A DNA stretch of 64,000 bases. Origin: Cercis canadensis (lineage: Eukaryota > Streptophyta > Magnoliopsida > Fabales > Fabaceae). The position numbers and the translations under genes are program-made. Each line of letters opens with the position of its first letter. Position 1 is the first letter of the stretch. The DNA is taken from positions 62,001-126,000 of the forward strand of contig QAOA01007668.1 in assembly GCA_003255065.1 (NCBI GenBank), written 5' to 3'. Below the pieces are notes generated by a model that was not told where the DNA came from, ran no database searches, and saw nothing but the letters and a program-made list of their open reading frames with translations. Below, one piece after another: positions 45,913 to 56,116 of this stretch.

Positions 45913-47341
45913 TGATGAACACACTTTTTATACAATAGTTATCCCTCATATTTATTCTTTTAAACCTCTTTTGGGCTTAATTGAGTAGACTTGGACCTCA
46001 TTTTATTACTTTGGATCCAATTGTGCCTAATTGCATTTTTCAGCAATACTGAGCATTTTATGCTGTCTCTGTGTTTCATGCATATCTTTAGTTTTGAATG
46101 TCTAAAAATTCTGAGTCATACCTTGTAGGAAAGCTGAGAGAATTATCTACAACTTTCATTCAGGGCTCCAAAGCCAATTCGGAGGTCCAGAAGGTCATAT
46201 GCAGCCTGGAAGCCAGAGAAGACATGCTGTCGCAGGATCTTGACCTACATGTAGTGTTTGGGCCATAACTTAAGCAGTAAATGTCATATGGACTTGAAAC
46301 TGGTCCCATTGGAAATCTAACAGACAGAGCTTCAATTGTTATGAAGACTGGTTCACCAGATTTTATATTGTAGATGATCTTATTTGCTGTCAAATTTGGC
46401 TGATGGTTCCAGAAACCTGTTGGCACTTAAATGGGCCTAACTTTCTCATGACAAGTCCAAATGAGTCCAAACCAAAGCCCAATGAAAGCTAAGGCCCATG
46501 GGAATAAGTGTGCCCTAAGGGAAATTTGGGTGTGCATGTAATTTTAGAGGTCTATATGTTCAGAGAGGGGCAGCCGAATTTCATATTAGACACTTAGGAT
46601 ATTTTAGACAGCTTTTCAAGTTTCCTTAGTCTTTAAGCTTTCTCTCTAGATATTTTGTAAGAACTTGGCTTCTCTTGTTCATGGAGGGCTAAATCATCAA
46701 ATCAATCTAGGTTTTGGCTGTTCTGATTATTGATTCTGAGATTATGTCTTAATTGTTATTCATTCAATGATTAATCTACTTCTTGCTTCCTCTGAACTAT
46801 TCTGTTTGAATTGTTAAATTCGAATTTGGATCTTCATGTGTGATTGCTTAACTGAATGTGATAAAAGAGGAACTTAAAAGGTTAATTAATGTTTCTAAGT
46901 TTTTGGATGGATTAATTACTTTGGCTGGATCATGGACTTAGGTAAAACTGGACTTGAATGTTTGCTTAATTCATTTAGTCTTAGTTAAATCCGAATTCTG
47001 GTTGCTTAACCAGTGGACATCCATAAAGGACTGAGAAGCTTCTTGATGTTTTCTAAGGCCAAGAACAAGGTAAATAATTAAATGGATCATTGGAAATCAA
47101 GGATGGATTAAAATCAGAATCAGTAAAAACTTGGATTGGTTGTTTTCCCTAAAGTTTACCACTTACAATTAATTTTTGTTAATCACTAAAACAAACAAAA
47201 CCCCCATGTTGATATGTTTCTTAATATGATTCACTACTCAAAATAATCCTTTAGTTCGACTTAGGGCTGCCTTATGCTACAAGTAGCTTAGATAACCAAC
47301 CTTAAACTTTAACTAATTTGAGAAGCCTCGGCAGCTCATCA
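45913..47341 (+). repeat. AthA-family solo LTR inserted in the AthD 3' LTR
   Basis: 1429 bp, the same length as the AthA-2 5' LTR, but in plus orientation: TGATGAACACAC to GGCAGCTCATCA. It is flanked by a perfect target duplication tcgtg (45908-45912 and 47342-47346). There is no internal domain, so it is the product of LTR-LTR recombination. The insertion point lies inside a gacacggtcgtgttc palindrome copy; the uninterrupted site is visible in the AthD 5' LTR near 55051. Confidence 0.94.
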
Positions 47342-47345
47342 TCGT

Positions 47346-47600
47346 GTTCATTAATGGTTGCTGGGCATGTCACTTACATTCCTTCTCTGGAGCTCAAACA
47401 CGGCCTCAGACACGGATGTGTTCTCTTTAGAAGGGGGCGTGTTCTTCTCAGGATTTTCTCTGGACTGCGAACACGTCCTCAACACAGGCGTGTCTCTTCT
47501 CATTCCTGGCCGTGGTGTTCACAAGTTCTGAAGTAGAGCTTCTGGAGGCCAGACATGGGCATGGACACGGCCATGTTCATGGTCGTGTCCCCTGTCTGCA
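47346..47600. repeat. Palindrome array in the AthD 3' LTR
   Basis: Continuation, beyond the solo LTR, of the CACGGCCGTG-type array of the AthD U3: motifs such as acacggcctcagacacgg, gaacacgtcctcaacac, acacggccatgttcatgg and gtcgtgtccc. Confidence 0.75.
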
Positions 47601-47795
47601 CTTCAAATTATTCTGATTCTTCTGCCCTTTTGCTCTAGAAAGTCCATAAAATTCTTCATTTTGCTTAATCAACCAGAGAAACACCTAAAACACAAATATA
47701 TGAGTTAAATGCCATGTTTAAAGCGAATTTGCTCAAATCTAAGTAAGAATTCATTGATAAAACATGGAACTTAAAGACATAATAAGCAAATATCA

Positions 47796-48574
47796 AATCC
47801 CCCTAGACTTAAGCGATTGCTTGTCCTTAAGCAATTCAAATCGGAACAATTCCCTTTACAAGCACTATCCCTAGGAAAACAATTCAGTTCAAAGAAGTAT
47901 ATGCTATATACTTTACCCAAAATAATTGCATTATTCAGTTCTTATGCTCAGCTCATGAACCCAGTTATTTGAACCATAAGATTGTCTTAGCTCACCCCTC
48001 TATATCCAAATAGAATGACCCTGTGCTTATTACTATGTTCAAATCATAGACAGAAATATAAATATTTAATGATAAGAACTCAAGTGTTCTATTATTTTTT
48101 TCTTTTCTTGCATAGTTGGCGGTTATAGGATGTAGTGTCCGGTCATTGCCTGTCACCCACATTCAACTAGTTATGTTTCAATGGCATGCTCATATCCTTC
48201 TCTAGTTTCAGTCACAGAAGATAGAGGAGCAAAACCCCACTATCCTCAAAACAGCTACTCAAATATTTTATTTTATGTTTTTTTGAGAAAGAAATGAAAG
48301 GGCATAGGGTATTATTCATATCAGACATTCAGGGTTAACTACTACAAGGTTATGTTTCAAAGTCCCAGGTCCACTGAACCTAAGTAGTTACCTCATAATG
48401 CAACTAGCTAAAAGGCAAGATACTAAGCGAAAATAATAAAACAACACATATAAGCAAAATTCCCAAGAATATCACCTTAAGAGCACAATATTCTAGTTTG
48501 AATTACTTTAGACAATTACAACCTATTCAGTTCATGCATCATGTCAAAGCATTCAAAGTTCAAGCATAGATATA
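47796..48574 (-). other. AthD noncoding region between internal polypurine motif and 3' LTR
   Basis: No coding region is seen. It is A/T-rich, with the 3' polypurine tract at its left edge. Confidence 0.6.
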
Positions 48575-48615
48575 TACCCCCCCCCCCCACACTTAAGTAA
48601 TACATTGTCCTCAAT
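48575..48615 (-). other. Internal polypurine motif of AthD
   Basis: The minus strand reads cattgaggacaatgt, then tacttaagtgtg and a run of 12 G (48577-48588). It lies just past the end of the env-like region, in line with its position after the last coding region of AthA, AthC, AthE and AthG. Confidence 0.65.
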
Positions 48616-48842
48616 GTATGGAAAGTTAAAATAAGAGGACAGATACTCCCTGAGTGAAAAGGGTCTTGATGTTCGGGCAGGTGAGGGTGACATCCCAGTG
48701 AAGTGGAAGGTGAGGCTGCAAAAAGAATGTTACAACTAGAAAGAGAGAGAAAAGATCGAGAACTATTAAAATTTACTAAAAAATACTGAATTGTTAAAGT
48801 CATGTCAAAATAAATTACAAAAAAAAAATAAGGAAAAATAAA

Positions 48843-50378
48843 CTACTCCCTAGGTTGGTCTCCAGAATGCTCAAAAGGTAGTTCAAAAAGCAAGTCGGTT
48901 GGCGGAGCAGCTAGTGACTCAGGTGGTGGTGCTCGGGAGGTGGTGTGTGAAGGATGAATCAGTTTGATCGAAGAAGTTAGGTCCGCATTGTCCTCTGCGT
49001 TGTGGAAGCGAGGTGAGTTAGGTGGTGATGGTGGCTGAAGTCCTATGCTTTGGCTCATCATCTGTAAGGTAGACTAGACCCACTGGTGATGCACTCGCGC
49101 ATAGGACATCCATTGGAACATATCATAGCACATCCAGTGATGGTCCACAATAAGGTTGTTGAGTCGGGCCCGCGTCCCATCTTCTTCCACCTTTATGCAG
49201 CTCAGCTGCTGCTCGACAGCGGTGGGTTTTTTATCCTCCTTGTTGGGTGAAGTGAAAGGGACTCCTGAAAATGGTTGTGATGATGGTGAGGCCGATGTGC
49301 TAGGGCTTGCTGTATTTGGGTCCACGGGGTGGCTGGTGAGTGGTTCTTCAGCTCGTGACTCCGCTGGGGCATCTGTGGATGGTCCCTCTATTAGGGGTGC
49401 CTCGGGGACCCAAAGAGTGAGGTATGTACCTTGAGTGTCTGTGCGGCACTCGACCATCCCCATGGCCTTCAGTGTGTCCATCCCAAGCGGTAGGGGTCGG
49501 CAGGCCAGGGTGAGAGTGGACTCCTCACCTAGGATGTTCAAGTTTCGTGCCAAGCGGGTGATGACGGATCCACCACTGATAGCTCCGAAGTTCCCCCTCT
49601 ACAGGTAGCCTCTGACTACTGAATGAATGCATAGTCCAGGTGGCAATGATGCTACTTGTGAATGCACTGGAGGTAAAACATGTCTCTCTTGCTGACGACT
49701 CTGGTGCTCTCCCACCTCACAGTCAATGAATGAACTACAAGTTTATGTATTAAGCGGAGGGCAGGAGATCGAAGAGTGGAGGCCTTAGACCCCTTGGCCT
49801 CATAAGTGGCCTCAGTGCTGATGGTCTTCTAGTAGTCCGCAGGCTCTGTGGTAGGTGAGTGCCAGTCCATGTCGCAGGAGTCATAGACGAACCCTTGCTC
49901 AGCTAGTCCTGCTGCCTCGGTGAACTCTTGGAGGCTCATACTCTGCATGAATGTGCCCAGTCAGAATCTAATGGTGTCTGGCTCATGCCACATGGTGTGG
50001 GAGTTTGTGAATGTGGCATTGATCTCCACTGTGGCGAAAAACTCCAGAGTGAGTTCTCAGTATGCTGGCTCTCGGAGCTCAAAGATTGCTCCATTGGCTG
50101 GAGCTGAGTAAATGGCACACCTCCTATTCTAGGCCCAACTCCTGTAGCACGAGCCAGTCTGGGTAGCGGTTGGGTTTGAATGGCTTCACTGTAAGTTTGG
50201 CTAGCCACTCCTTGTGCTAAGCGCATTGGAATCTGAGAAAGGGGTGAATGGAGGTATCAACAGCTCTATATCTTCTCCTCTTGGCAGGTGGAGAAGGCGA
50301 CCCTTGAGGTGTGGGGTGATTGTTACTGGGTTGCAGCTTTTCACAGTGCTGCTAGGATTCCTCAGTGCTCTTTGTCAT
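48843..50378 (-). pseudogene. AthD ATHILA ORF-1 / envelope-like region
   Basis: Minus-strand codons show SLQEFTEAAGLAEQGFVYD, KGSKASTLRSPALRLIHK, LVVHSLTVRWESTRVV and SKRDMFYL. These match the conserved core of the plant ATHILA ORF-1/env-like family, in which the SKAS..R.PALR.IH segment recurs. Downstream is LARNLNILGEE-like sequence (49553 onward), a Ser/Thr/Pro-rich hinge and a QLSCIKVEEDGTRARLNNLI helix. A Met codon at 50378 in a good context (caccATGa) follows a strong splice-acceptor-like site. The function of these proteins is not established; an envelope role is only proposed. Broken fossil. Confidence 0.72.
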
Positions 50379-50387
50379 GGTGGGTTC

Positions 50388-51465
50388 CTGTGAAAGCCAA
50401 AGAAATTTAACCAAATGAATCTCAAATTATGGGAACTTTGGAAAACAAGACAACCACCACATATAAAGGAAATTTATGCAACATGCAGCAATTTGATATG
50501 TCCTTGTACACTAGGGGGATAGGAAGATGAAAATAGTTTAAAACAATAAAAAGCACTACATCCTTGTACAGATCAGAATCAGAAATTAAGTTTGATATAA
50601 TGCCATTGAAAGTTTGCACAGGGTAGTAGGATTGCCTTAAAACAGAATAAATCAACCCCCACAGTGTTGACAACCTATTTGGCATAAAGCAACAAGTCAT
50701 TGGCCACAACATTGACAAGAAATCAGAAGAAACCAAAATAAAAAAGAACACTGGTAATGGCCATGTCTGAACACTTTTGAACAATTCTACAATAAGGACA
50801 ATGGCAGGGAAAATGGACAAAGTCCCAATATCTGAACCATTCTGCAACAATAATTATAACAGAAATTGCAATGTCCCACATTGGCTCACCTAACCTATGT
50901 TGCTATCTCATTTCTAATGCCTATCAGCATGTAAACAACAACAATTTGACAGCAATAAAGCAACATGATAAGTTTCCACTATCAGTCAATTCCCAAATGA
51001 ATACTGACAACTAATGCAATAATTAATTAGTAGTGCTGGCAACTAAGACTCACAACAAAGTATACAACAACAATCAGTCAACATTCATTCCCATAAAAAC
51101 AGCAATGTTACCCACAAACATCACAATTTCCAATGATTTCCTTAACAATAGTTATCAAATGGTAATGCTATAGTGACAGTAATTGCAAGAGATAGAAACA
51201 ATTCCCAAATATGAACAATTCCCTCAAAATCAATAATGTACCCAATAACAGTTCTAATAGCAATAGAAAATAAACCAATTCTGCACCCTTAGCAAATTCT
51301 CTCATAACAATCAAACTTTGTAGCAACATTCCAAAGTTTTTTACAATTATTCATCCTTCAGTTAACCATCCCCCACACTTCCATGTTAAATAGAACAGAT
51401 AATATGTAGTAATCACTCCATTAAAAGTTAGAAATAATAAACAAGAGTGAAGGAATAACACTTAC
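50388..51465 (-). other. Predicted intron upstream of the AthD env-like region
   Basis: On the minus strand the donor reads CAG/GTAAGT (intron starts at 51465). The acceptor reads ttctttggctttcacag/GAACC (intron ends at 50388), with a good pyrimidine tract and the env-like Met ten bases further on. Spliced env-like transcripts are known in the Athila lineage (barley Bagy-2). AthB keeps a donor at the aligned place (8941). The interior is T-rich on the minus strand and noncoding. Splicing itself is an inference. Confidence 0.6.
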
Positions 51466-52560
51466 CTGTGGGTGGAGAACAGATTCTGCTACTGTGTGCA
51501 AAGAGGAAATTAACAAAATGCCACGGTGGGATGCAGTGTGGAAATGCAACTTAAGTAAAAAAAAATTAGGGTTTAATGGAGTGGGATTGGCCGGAAATGG
51601 GAGTGGAAATGCCAGCAGGGTTAGGGATTTAGGAGAGGTTGAGAAATTTTTTGGGAATTCTGAAGTGGGGAGTGACGCACGATTCAAGATTTAAAAAGGT
51701 TAACTGTGACACGCCCACAACACAGCCGTGTTGTGGGGGCGTGTTGGGTCAGGCTAGAAACACAGGGCTTGACACACGTGTGGCAGTGTGGTTGTGGTGC
51801 GACACGAGGATGACACGCCTGTGTTGTAGGTCGTGTTCCAAGACTGAAAATGGCTTTAAGTGACACGAGGTGAACATGGCCATGCTATGTGGCCGTGTTA
51901 GTGACATGGTGTGCTTAGATACTTACCTGGGGTGGACATGGTCGTGTTTCAGGATATTTGATTTTGGCCAATCGACACGGCCATGTCACAGGCCGTGTTC
52001 CACTCCTGAGCTCTCTGTATGATCTACACACTTGATGACACAGTTATGTCACTGACCGTGTTCTCTCCTTGGATGCTTTGGGTGATTCATAAGCCTCTGG
52101 ATAATGGACATGGGGACCAACACGGCCATGTCATTGGCTGTGTTTACTATTTGGAGTCTCTGTAAGGTGCACACGAGGTAGAACACACTTGTGTTTCTGA
52201 CCTTGTTCTGCACTCTGAACTGAGTACTAGACTCTATGCTGCATTAAGTGTTGTTTCCAACAAAACCTTCACTAGAAACAAAAATAATCACAAAGAAAAA
52301 TCAAGATAAAACTAATTAAGAACTTTGAAAACATAATCAAACATAAATCACAACTAAAATGAAAGATAAAAGCAAAACACTAAACATCGGGTTGCCTCCC
52401 AACAAGCGCTTCTTTATAGTCATTTAGCTGGACTTAAAGACTGAGGAACTACTGCAAGAGGGGTCTTGGAGGTGACAAGCATCTCGGGAAAGCTCTTGGA
52501 TGCTAGCACTATGGTTTAACTTCAATCTCTGCCCATTGACCTTGAAGGTTCCTTAGGATT
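51466..52560 (-). other. AthD region between gag and the env-like intron, with pol tail
   Basis: Minus-strand order: a short integrase tail (QRLKL-type codons near 52500-52560), the gggttgcctcccaacaag block near 52390, the palindrome array (51709-52210) and the stretch leading to the splice donor. No RT or integrase core is present. Aligned with AthB 17785-18300 and 8941-9384. Confidence 0.65.
51709..52210. repeat. CACGGCCGTG-type palindrome array in the AthD internal region
   Basis: More than ten degenerate copies, for example gacacgcccacaacacagcc, gacacggccatgtcac, aggccgtgttcc and aacacggccatgtc, spaced 15-60 bases apart. It is the counterpart of the AthB arrays at 9190-9389 and 17813-17960. 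Confidence 0.75.
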
Positions 52561-53890
52561 TGGCTTGATGTAGCTAGGTAAAGTCCCTGGTATTCTTTCT
52601 GAAATCAACTTGGCTAGCTGACCAATCTGAGTTTCAAGGTTGTGGATGGAAGCCTCTTGATTTCTCAAAGTTGTTTCAATGCTTTTAAACCAGCCTTCTG
52701 ATGTTGTTATGACTTTAGAAAGTTGATCTTCAATGGTTAGCTTCTGTGGTGGGTTAGGAGGTTGTTGAAATGCAGGTGGAGGACCGTGTCTTTGCTGTCC
52801 TTGATTGCTCCAAGCAAAATACGGGTGATTTTTCCACCCAGGATTATACCTGTTAGAGTAAGGATTATTGAGGCATTCGATTTTCCAAATAATTTGTTTG
52901 TTCTACTACTGATCCTGAGGTGGGTGCTTGGCATTCATGGTTAAAATGTCCTCCCCCACAAATATCACAGCTCATAACAGGTGATGGTGGAGTAGGTCTG
53001 CCAAGATTATCAATCTTCTTAGTTAGATTCTCAATTTTTTCCTCTAAAGAGGTGGAAGTATCCACATTTTGCACTCTTCCTGATCTGACTTTCATTCTTT
53101 GATTCCCCCACTGGTAGTTGTTCATAGCAATGTTCTCGATCAACATCTGCAGTTCTTCAGGAGTTTTAAAGCTTGTGGTTCCTCTTGAGGAAGAAACAAT
53201 GAGCTGTCTAGTCCCAAAACTAAGACCACTGTGAAAAATTTGCATCTAAACTCCCAAATCAGTCCATGATGTGGGCATTTTCTCAGCAATTCCTTCCATC
53301 TCTCCCATACTTAGTAAAGTGTTTCACCATCTAGTTGCTGGAAGGAGAAGATGTCATTGCTAAGCTTTGCTGTTCTTGCTGGAGGGAAGTACCGGCATAG
53401 AAATCTCTTAGTGAGCTCATCCCATGTCTTGATAGAACCCAAAGGTAATTCTCCAACCACGATTTTGCTTTACCCCTCAGTGTAAAGGGGAAAAGCCTCA
53501 ATCAAATTGCATCCTCACTAGCTCCATTGATTTTAAAAGTATCACAAATCTCTAAGAAATTTGTGATGTGAGTATGAGGGTCTTCATCCGCCAGCCCATC
53601 GAATTGCACAAGCTGTTGCACCATTTGGATGATGTTTGGCTTGATCTCAAAGTTGTTGGCATTCATCGGAGGTCTAGTTATGTTGGACTCAGTTCCAGTA
53701 GTTGATGGCCTTCCATAATCTCCCATGGTTCATGGTCTTTCTTGCTCAGCCATGGTAGGCTCTTGTTCAAAAATAAGCTCGGATGTTTGACCTTGTAGTA
53801 GAATAGCCTTGTTCCTTGATTTTCTCACTAATGTGCGTTCAATTTCGGCATTCAACTCAAGGAGCTTCTTCTTACTACTTTGTGTCATAC
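52561..53890 (-). pseudogene. AthD gag
   Basis: Codons from the MGDYGRPSTTGTESNITRPP segment through FEIKPNIIQMVQQLVQFDG, THITNFLEICDTFKINGAS, an EKIENLTKKIDNLGRP coiled-coil-like stretch and CDICGGGHFNHECQ (a CCHC-type knuckle) match AthB gag closely. The C-terminal protease part is not present. Fossil with a handful of breaks. Confidence 0.83.
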
Positions 53891-54022
53891 ACTAGTAAAA
53901 CTAGTTGCTGCAAAGATCAACCACAAACAATGATAAGAAAGAGGTTCAAGGCTAACCAAAATTTATCTAAAGAAAATAAAATGATTAGAGTAATAGAAAG
54001 TAAACGTTCCTAATATTATAGT

Positions 54023-54040
54023 TCATCGGCAATGGCGCGA
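54023..54040 (-). other. Degraded tRNA-Asp primer-binding site of AthD
   Basis: The plus strand reads ttcatcggcaatggcgcg at the expected place, next to the LTR at 54047. It has several mismatches to the tRNA-Asp 3' end. Confidence 0.6.
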
Positions 54041-54990
54041 AAAACTTGATGTTTCAATTTAGAATTGTATTCAATCAAATCAATACTATAATCACTCTAG
54101 GCAAGTGTACCTATCATTTTGTAGAATAACTGAATCTAGTACGGATATCATTCCCACGAGGAACTATAACTATTAGTAGTAATCTTTTTTCTATTATCTA
54201 ATCTCATAATTGTGGTTTAATGAATGAACTACTTAATCTAAACTAATATAAACAAGACAAGAAAACAATAACAATGAATTTGATACATTTATCAATTAGG
54301 AAGGACAGGTCTAGATAAGAATCTCCCTAGAATCTAACATTGCACTTTCATCTTTAACTCAATGGTCACCAATTCTTTACTTAGACTAATGGAAATTCCT
54401 AAATTATGCCTTAATCTTTCTCAAGCAATAAGACATCTATTCCTAAGTTGATTGACTAAAATCTCTTCCCAATCAAAACCCTCAAGAATGCATTAGCTCG
54501 CATTCTGTGAATTCCCTTAGTACATTGACTTAAATCAGAAAACTTATGTGAACCCTATCTCTAGTGATTCAAAGCAAATCCCACTACCTACAAGTGATCT
54601 TGTTCAATTTACAATTTCTCAATCTATAAACTAAAATCTGGTGCTAAATCAATGGCTAGCTTCATTAACTCAACACAAATAATAATCATAGACAATTCCA
54701 AGAAAGGAAAGGTATATTCTCATTAAATCAAAGGAAGAAGAGTTCAGATGTAGTTCTAGGGTTCATCCTATCTAAACCGTTACAAATTAGTTCATGGTAA
54801 AATCTGAATCAACAAAATACAGAGAAGACAAGATAGAATCAGAAAAACTCATTCTCATGAAGTTCTTTCAAGGGGTTAATCTTCTATCTTGTTCTTCTTC
54901 AACCCTCTAGGGTTGGGCTGCCGCCTCTGGCTCTAATGTCTGCCTCTTGATGTCCAAAAAGATGGAGCTCCCTTACTTCCCCTCTTGGGT

Positions 54991-55000
54991 GCATATATAA
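54991..55000 (-). promoter_or_regulatory. TATA-like box in the AthD 5' LTR
   Basis: The minus strand reads ttatatatgc. It lies about 50 bases past the perfect palindrome at 55051-55062, the same arrangement as in AthB. The same word is present in the 3' LTR near 45846-45856. Confidence 0.55.
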
Positions 55001-55029
55001 ACTACTTCAAATTCTAGGGTTGCACCTTC

Positions 55030-55310
55030 AGAAGCTTGAACACAGCCTAGACACGGCCGTGTTCATTAATGGTTGTTGGGCGTGTCATTTACATTCCTTC
55101 TCTGGAGCTCAAACAAGGCCTCAGACAAGACTTTGTTCTCTCTAGCGGGGGGCATGTTCATCTCAGGATCTTCTCTGGACTGCAAACACGTCCTCAACAC
55201 GGGCGTGTCTCTATTCCTTCCTGGTCGTGTTCTTCACAAATTATGAAGCAGAGATTCTGGAGGCTAAACACGGGCATGGACACAGTCGTGTCCCCTGTTT
55301 GCACTTTGAA
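55030..55310. repeat. ACACGGCCGTGT palindrome array in the AthD 5' LTR U3
   Basis: A perfect copy at 55051-55062 and degenerate copies gaacacagcc, gggcgtgtca, aacacgtcctcaacacggg, ggtcgtgttc and ggacacagtcgtgtc. Confidence 0.8.
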
Positions 55311-55494
55311 TTATTCTGATTCTTCTGCCTTTTTGCTCCTCAAAGTCCATAGAATTCTTCCTTTTGCTTGATCAACCAAAGAAACACAAATATATGAGTT
55401 AAGTGTCATGTTTAAAGCAAATTTTCTCAAATCTAAGTAAGAATCCATTGATAAAACATGGAACTTAAAGACATAATAAGCAAATATCAATTAC

Positions 55495-56098
55495 TCCCTA
55501 ACAATTAAGTAAAGCGGAATGAATCATCGAAACAAAATAATAATAAAAAAAATTAGGACTAAAAACATGTAACATCTGAGAAGAAAAAAGAGCTTCTCCT
55601 TTTGTCTTATGAAAGGATCAGCCTTAGGTTTAGGATTTCTAGCTTAGTGGCCAATATCTATCTTGAATTGGATGAGATTTATAGTCAAATTAGCAAGACG
55701 ATCCGCAGTCCAAGCAGAAGCTTTCATGTAAACCACCGAAGGATAAACCTCCTGGTAATAACATTAGGCTCCCTTCTAATCCTAGGTTTAATATGGCCTG
55801 GGTACAAAACCGATGAGTAGTGTGCAGGGTTACAGTCTTAGTGCGCAGTGCGTGCAGGAGAAGCATACAAACCTCATCCTATATCTACCATAAACTACCC
55901 AACTAAAAGAAAACATAAGAAACATGCAACAGTAATAAGCTATCTACAAATGCAAAAATAAAAAATTAACATAATCAAAAGCAGAATCTATCAGGAAAGA
56001 AGAAACGACAAAATAAAAACAAATTTAGAGGTAAAGAAAATACACAAGGCTAAATTAAGTTCACACAACTGATTTTCTTAGGCTTGACTCTCTAACTA
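55495..56098 (-). other. Tat-1 leader between PBS and gag
   Basis: Noncoding sequence from the AthD target duplication to the Tat-1 PBS. A 72-codon plus-strand frame at 55602-55820 has no recognisable domain and lies in a leader of opposite orientation, so it is not called. Confidence 0.55.
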
Positions 56099-56116
56099 TC
56101 TCCAATAGAGTCGTCA
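56099..56116 (-). other. tRNA-Arg-type primer-binding site of Tat-1
   Basis: The minus strand reads tgacgactctattggaga. The PBS common in Tat/Ogre elements is tggcgactctgctgggga, so 14 of 18 bases agree and all four differences are transitions. A second, related word (ggagttaccacca, near 56203) lies inside the LTR end, as is usual in this clade. Confidence 0.7.

Larger units (their letters stand above)
44899..47795 (-). repeat. 3' LTR of AthD, split by a solo LTR
   Basis: The two halves (44899-45912 and 47347-47795, plus one target copy) together make about 1463 bp and align with 54047-55489. It ends AAGCAAATATCA and is followed by aatccccctagacttaagc, the 3' polypurine tract on the minus strand. 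Confidence 0.9.
44899..55489 (-). mobile_element. AthD: Athila-type element with env-like region and without most of pol
   Basis: LTRs at 44899-47795 (enlarged by a solo LTR) and 54047-55489, with target duplication attac at 44894-44898 and 55490-55494. Minus-strand order: 5' LTR, weak tRNA-Asp PBS, gag, only the tail of pol, palindrome array, predicted intron, ATHILA ORF-1/env-like region, internal polypurine motif, 3' LTR. Same family as AthB. The LTRs differ by roughly 4-5% where compared, perhaps one to two million years. It lies just upstream of the Tat-1 gag start. Several breaks. Confidence 0.9.
54047..55489 (-). repeat. 5' LTR of AthD
   Basis: 1443 bp, plus-strand TGATGTTTCAAT to AAGCAAATATCA, then target duplication attac. 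Confidence 0.92.

Noticed and set aside
49074-49553. A possible host gene rich in Ser/Thr/Pro
   Set aside because: It is inside the AthD target duplications, in element orientation, next to ATHILA ORF-1-like codons.
51709-52210. Palindrome arrays as a CRISPR-like array
   Set aside because: Motifs are degenerate, spacing is irregular, spacers are not uniform, and the context is a plant LTR element.
55602-55820. A 72-codon plus-strand frame with a hydrophobic end
   Set aside because: It lies in the Tat-1 leader on the opposite strand and has no known domain or promoter.
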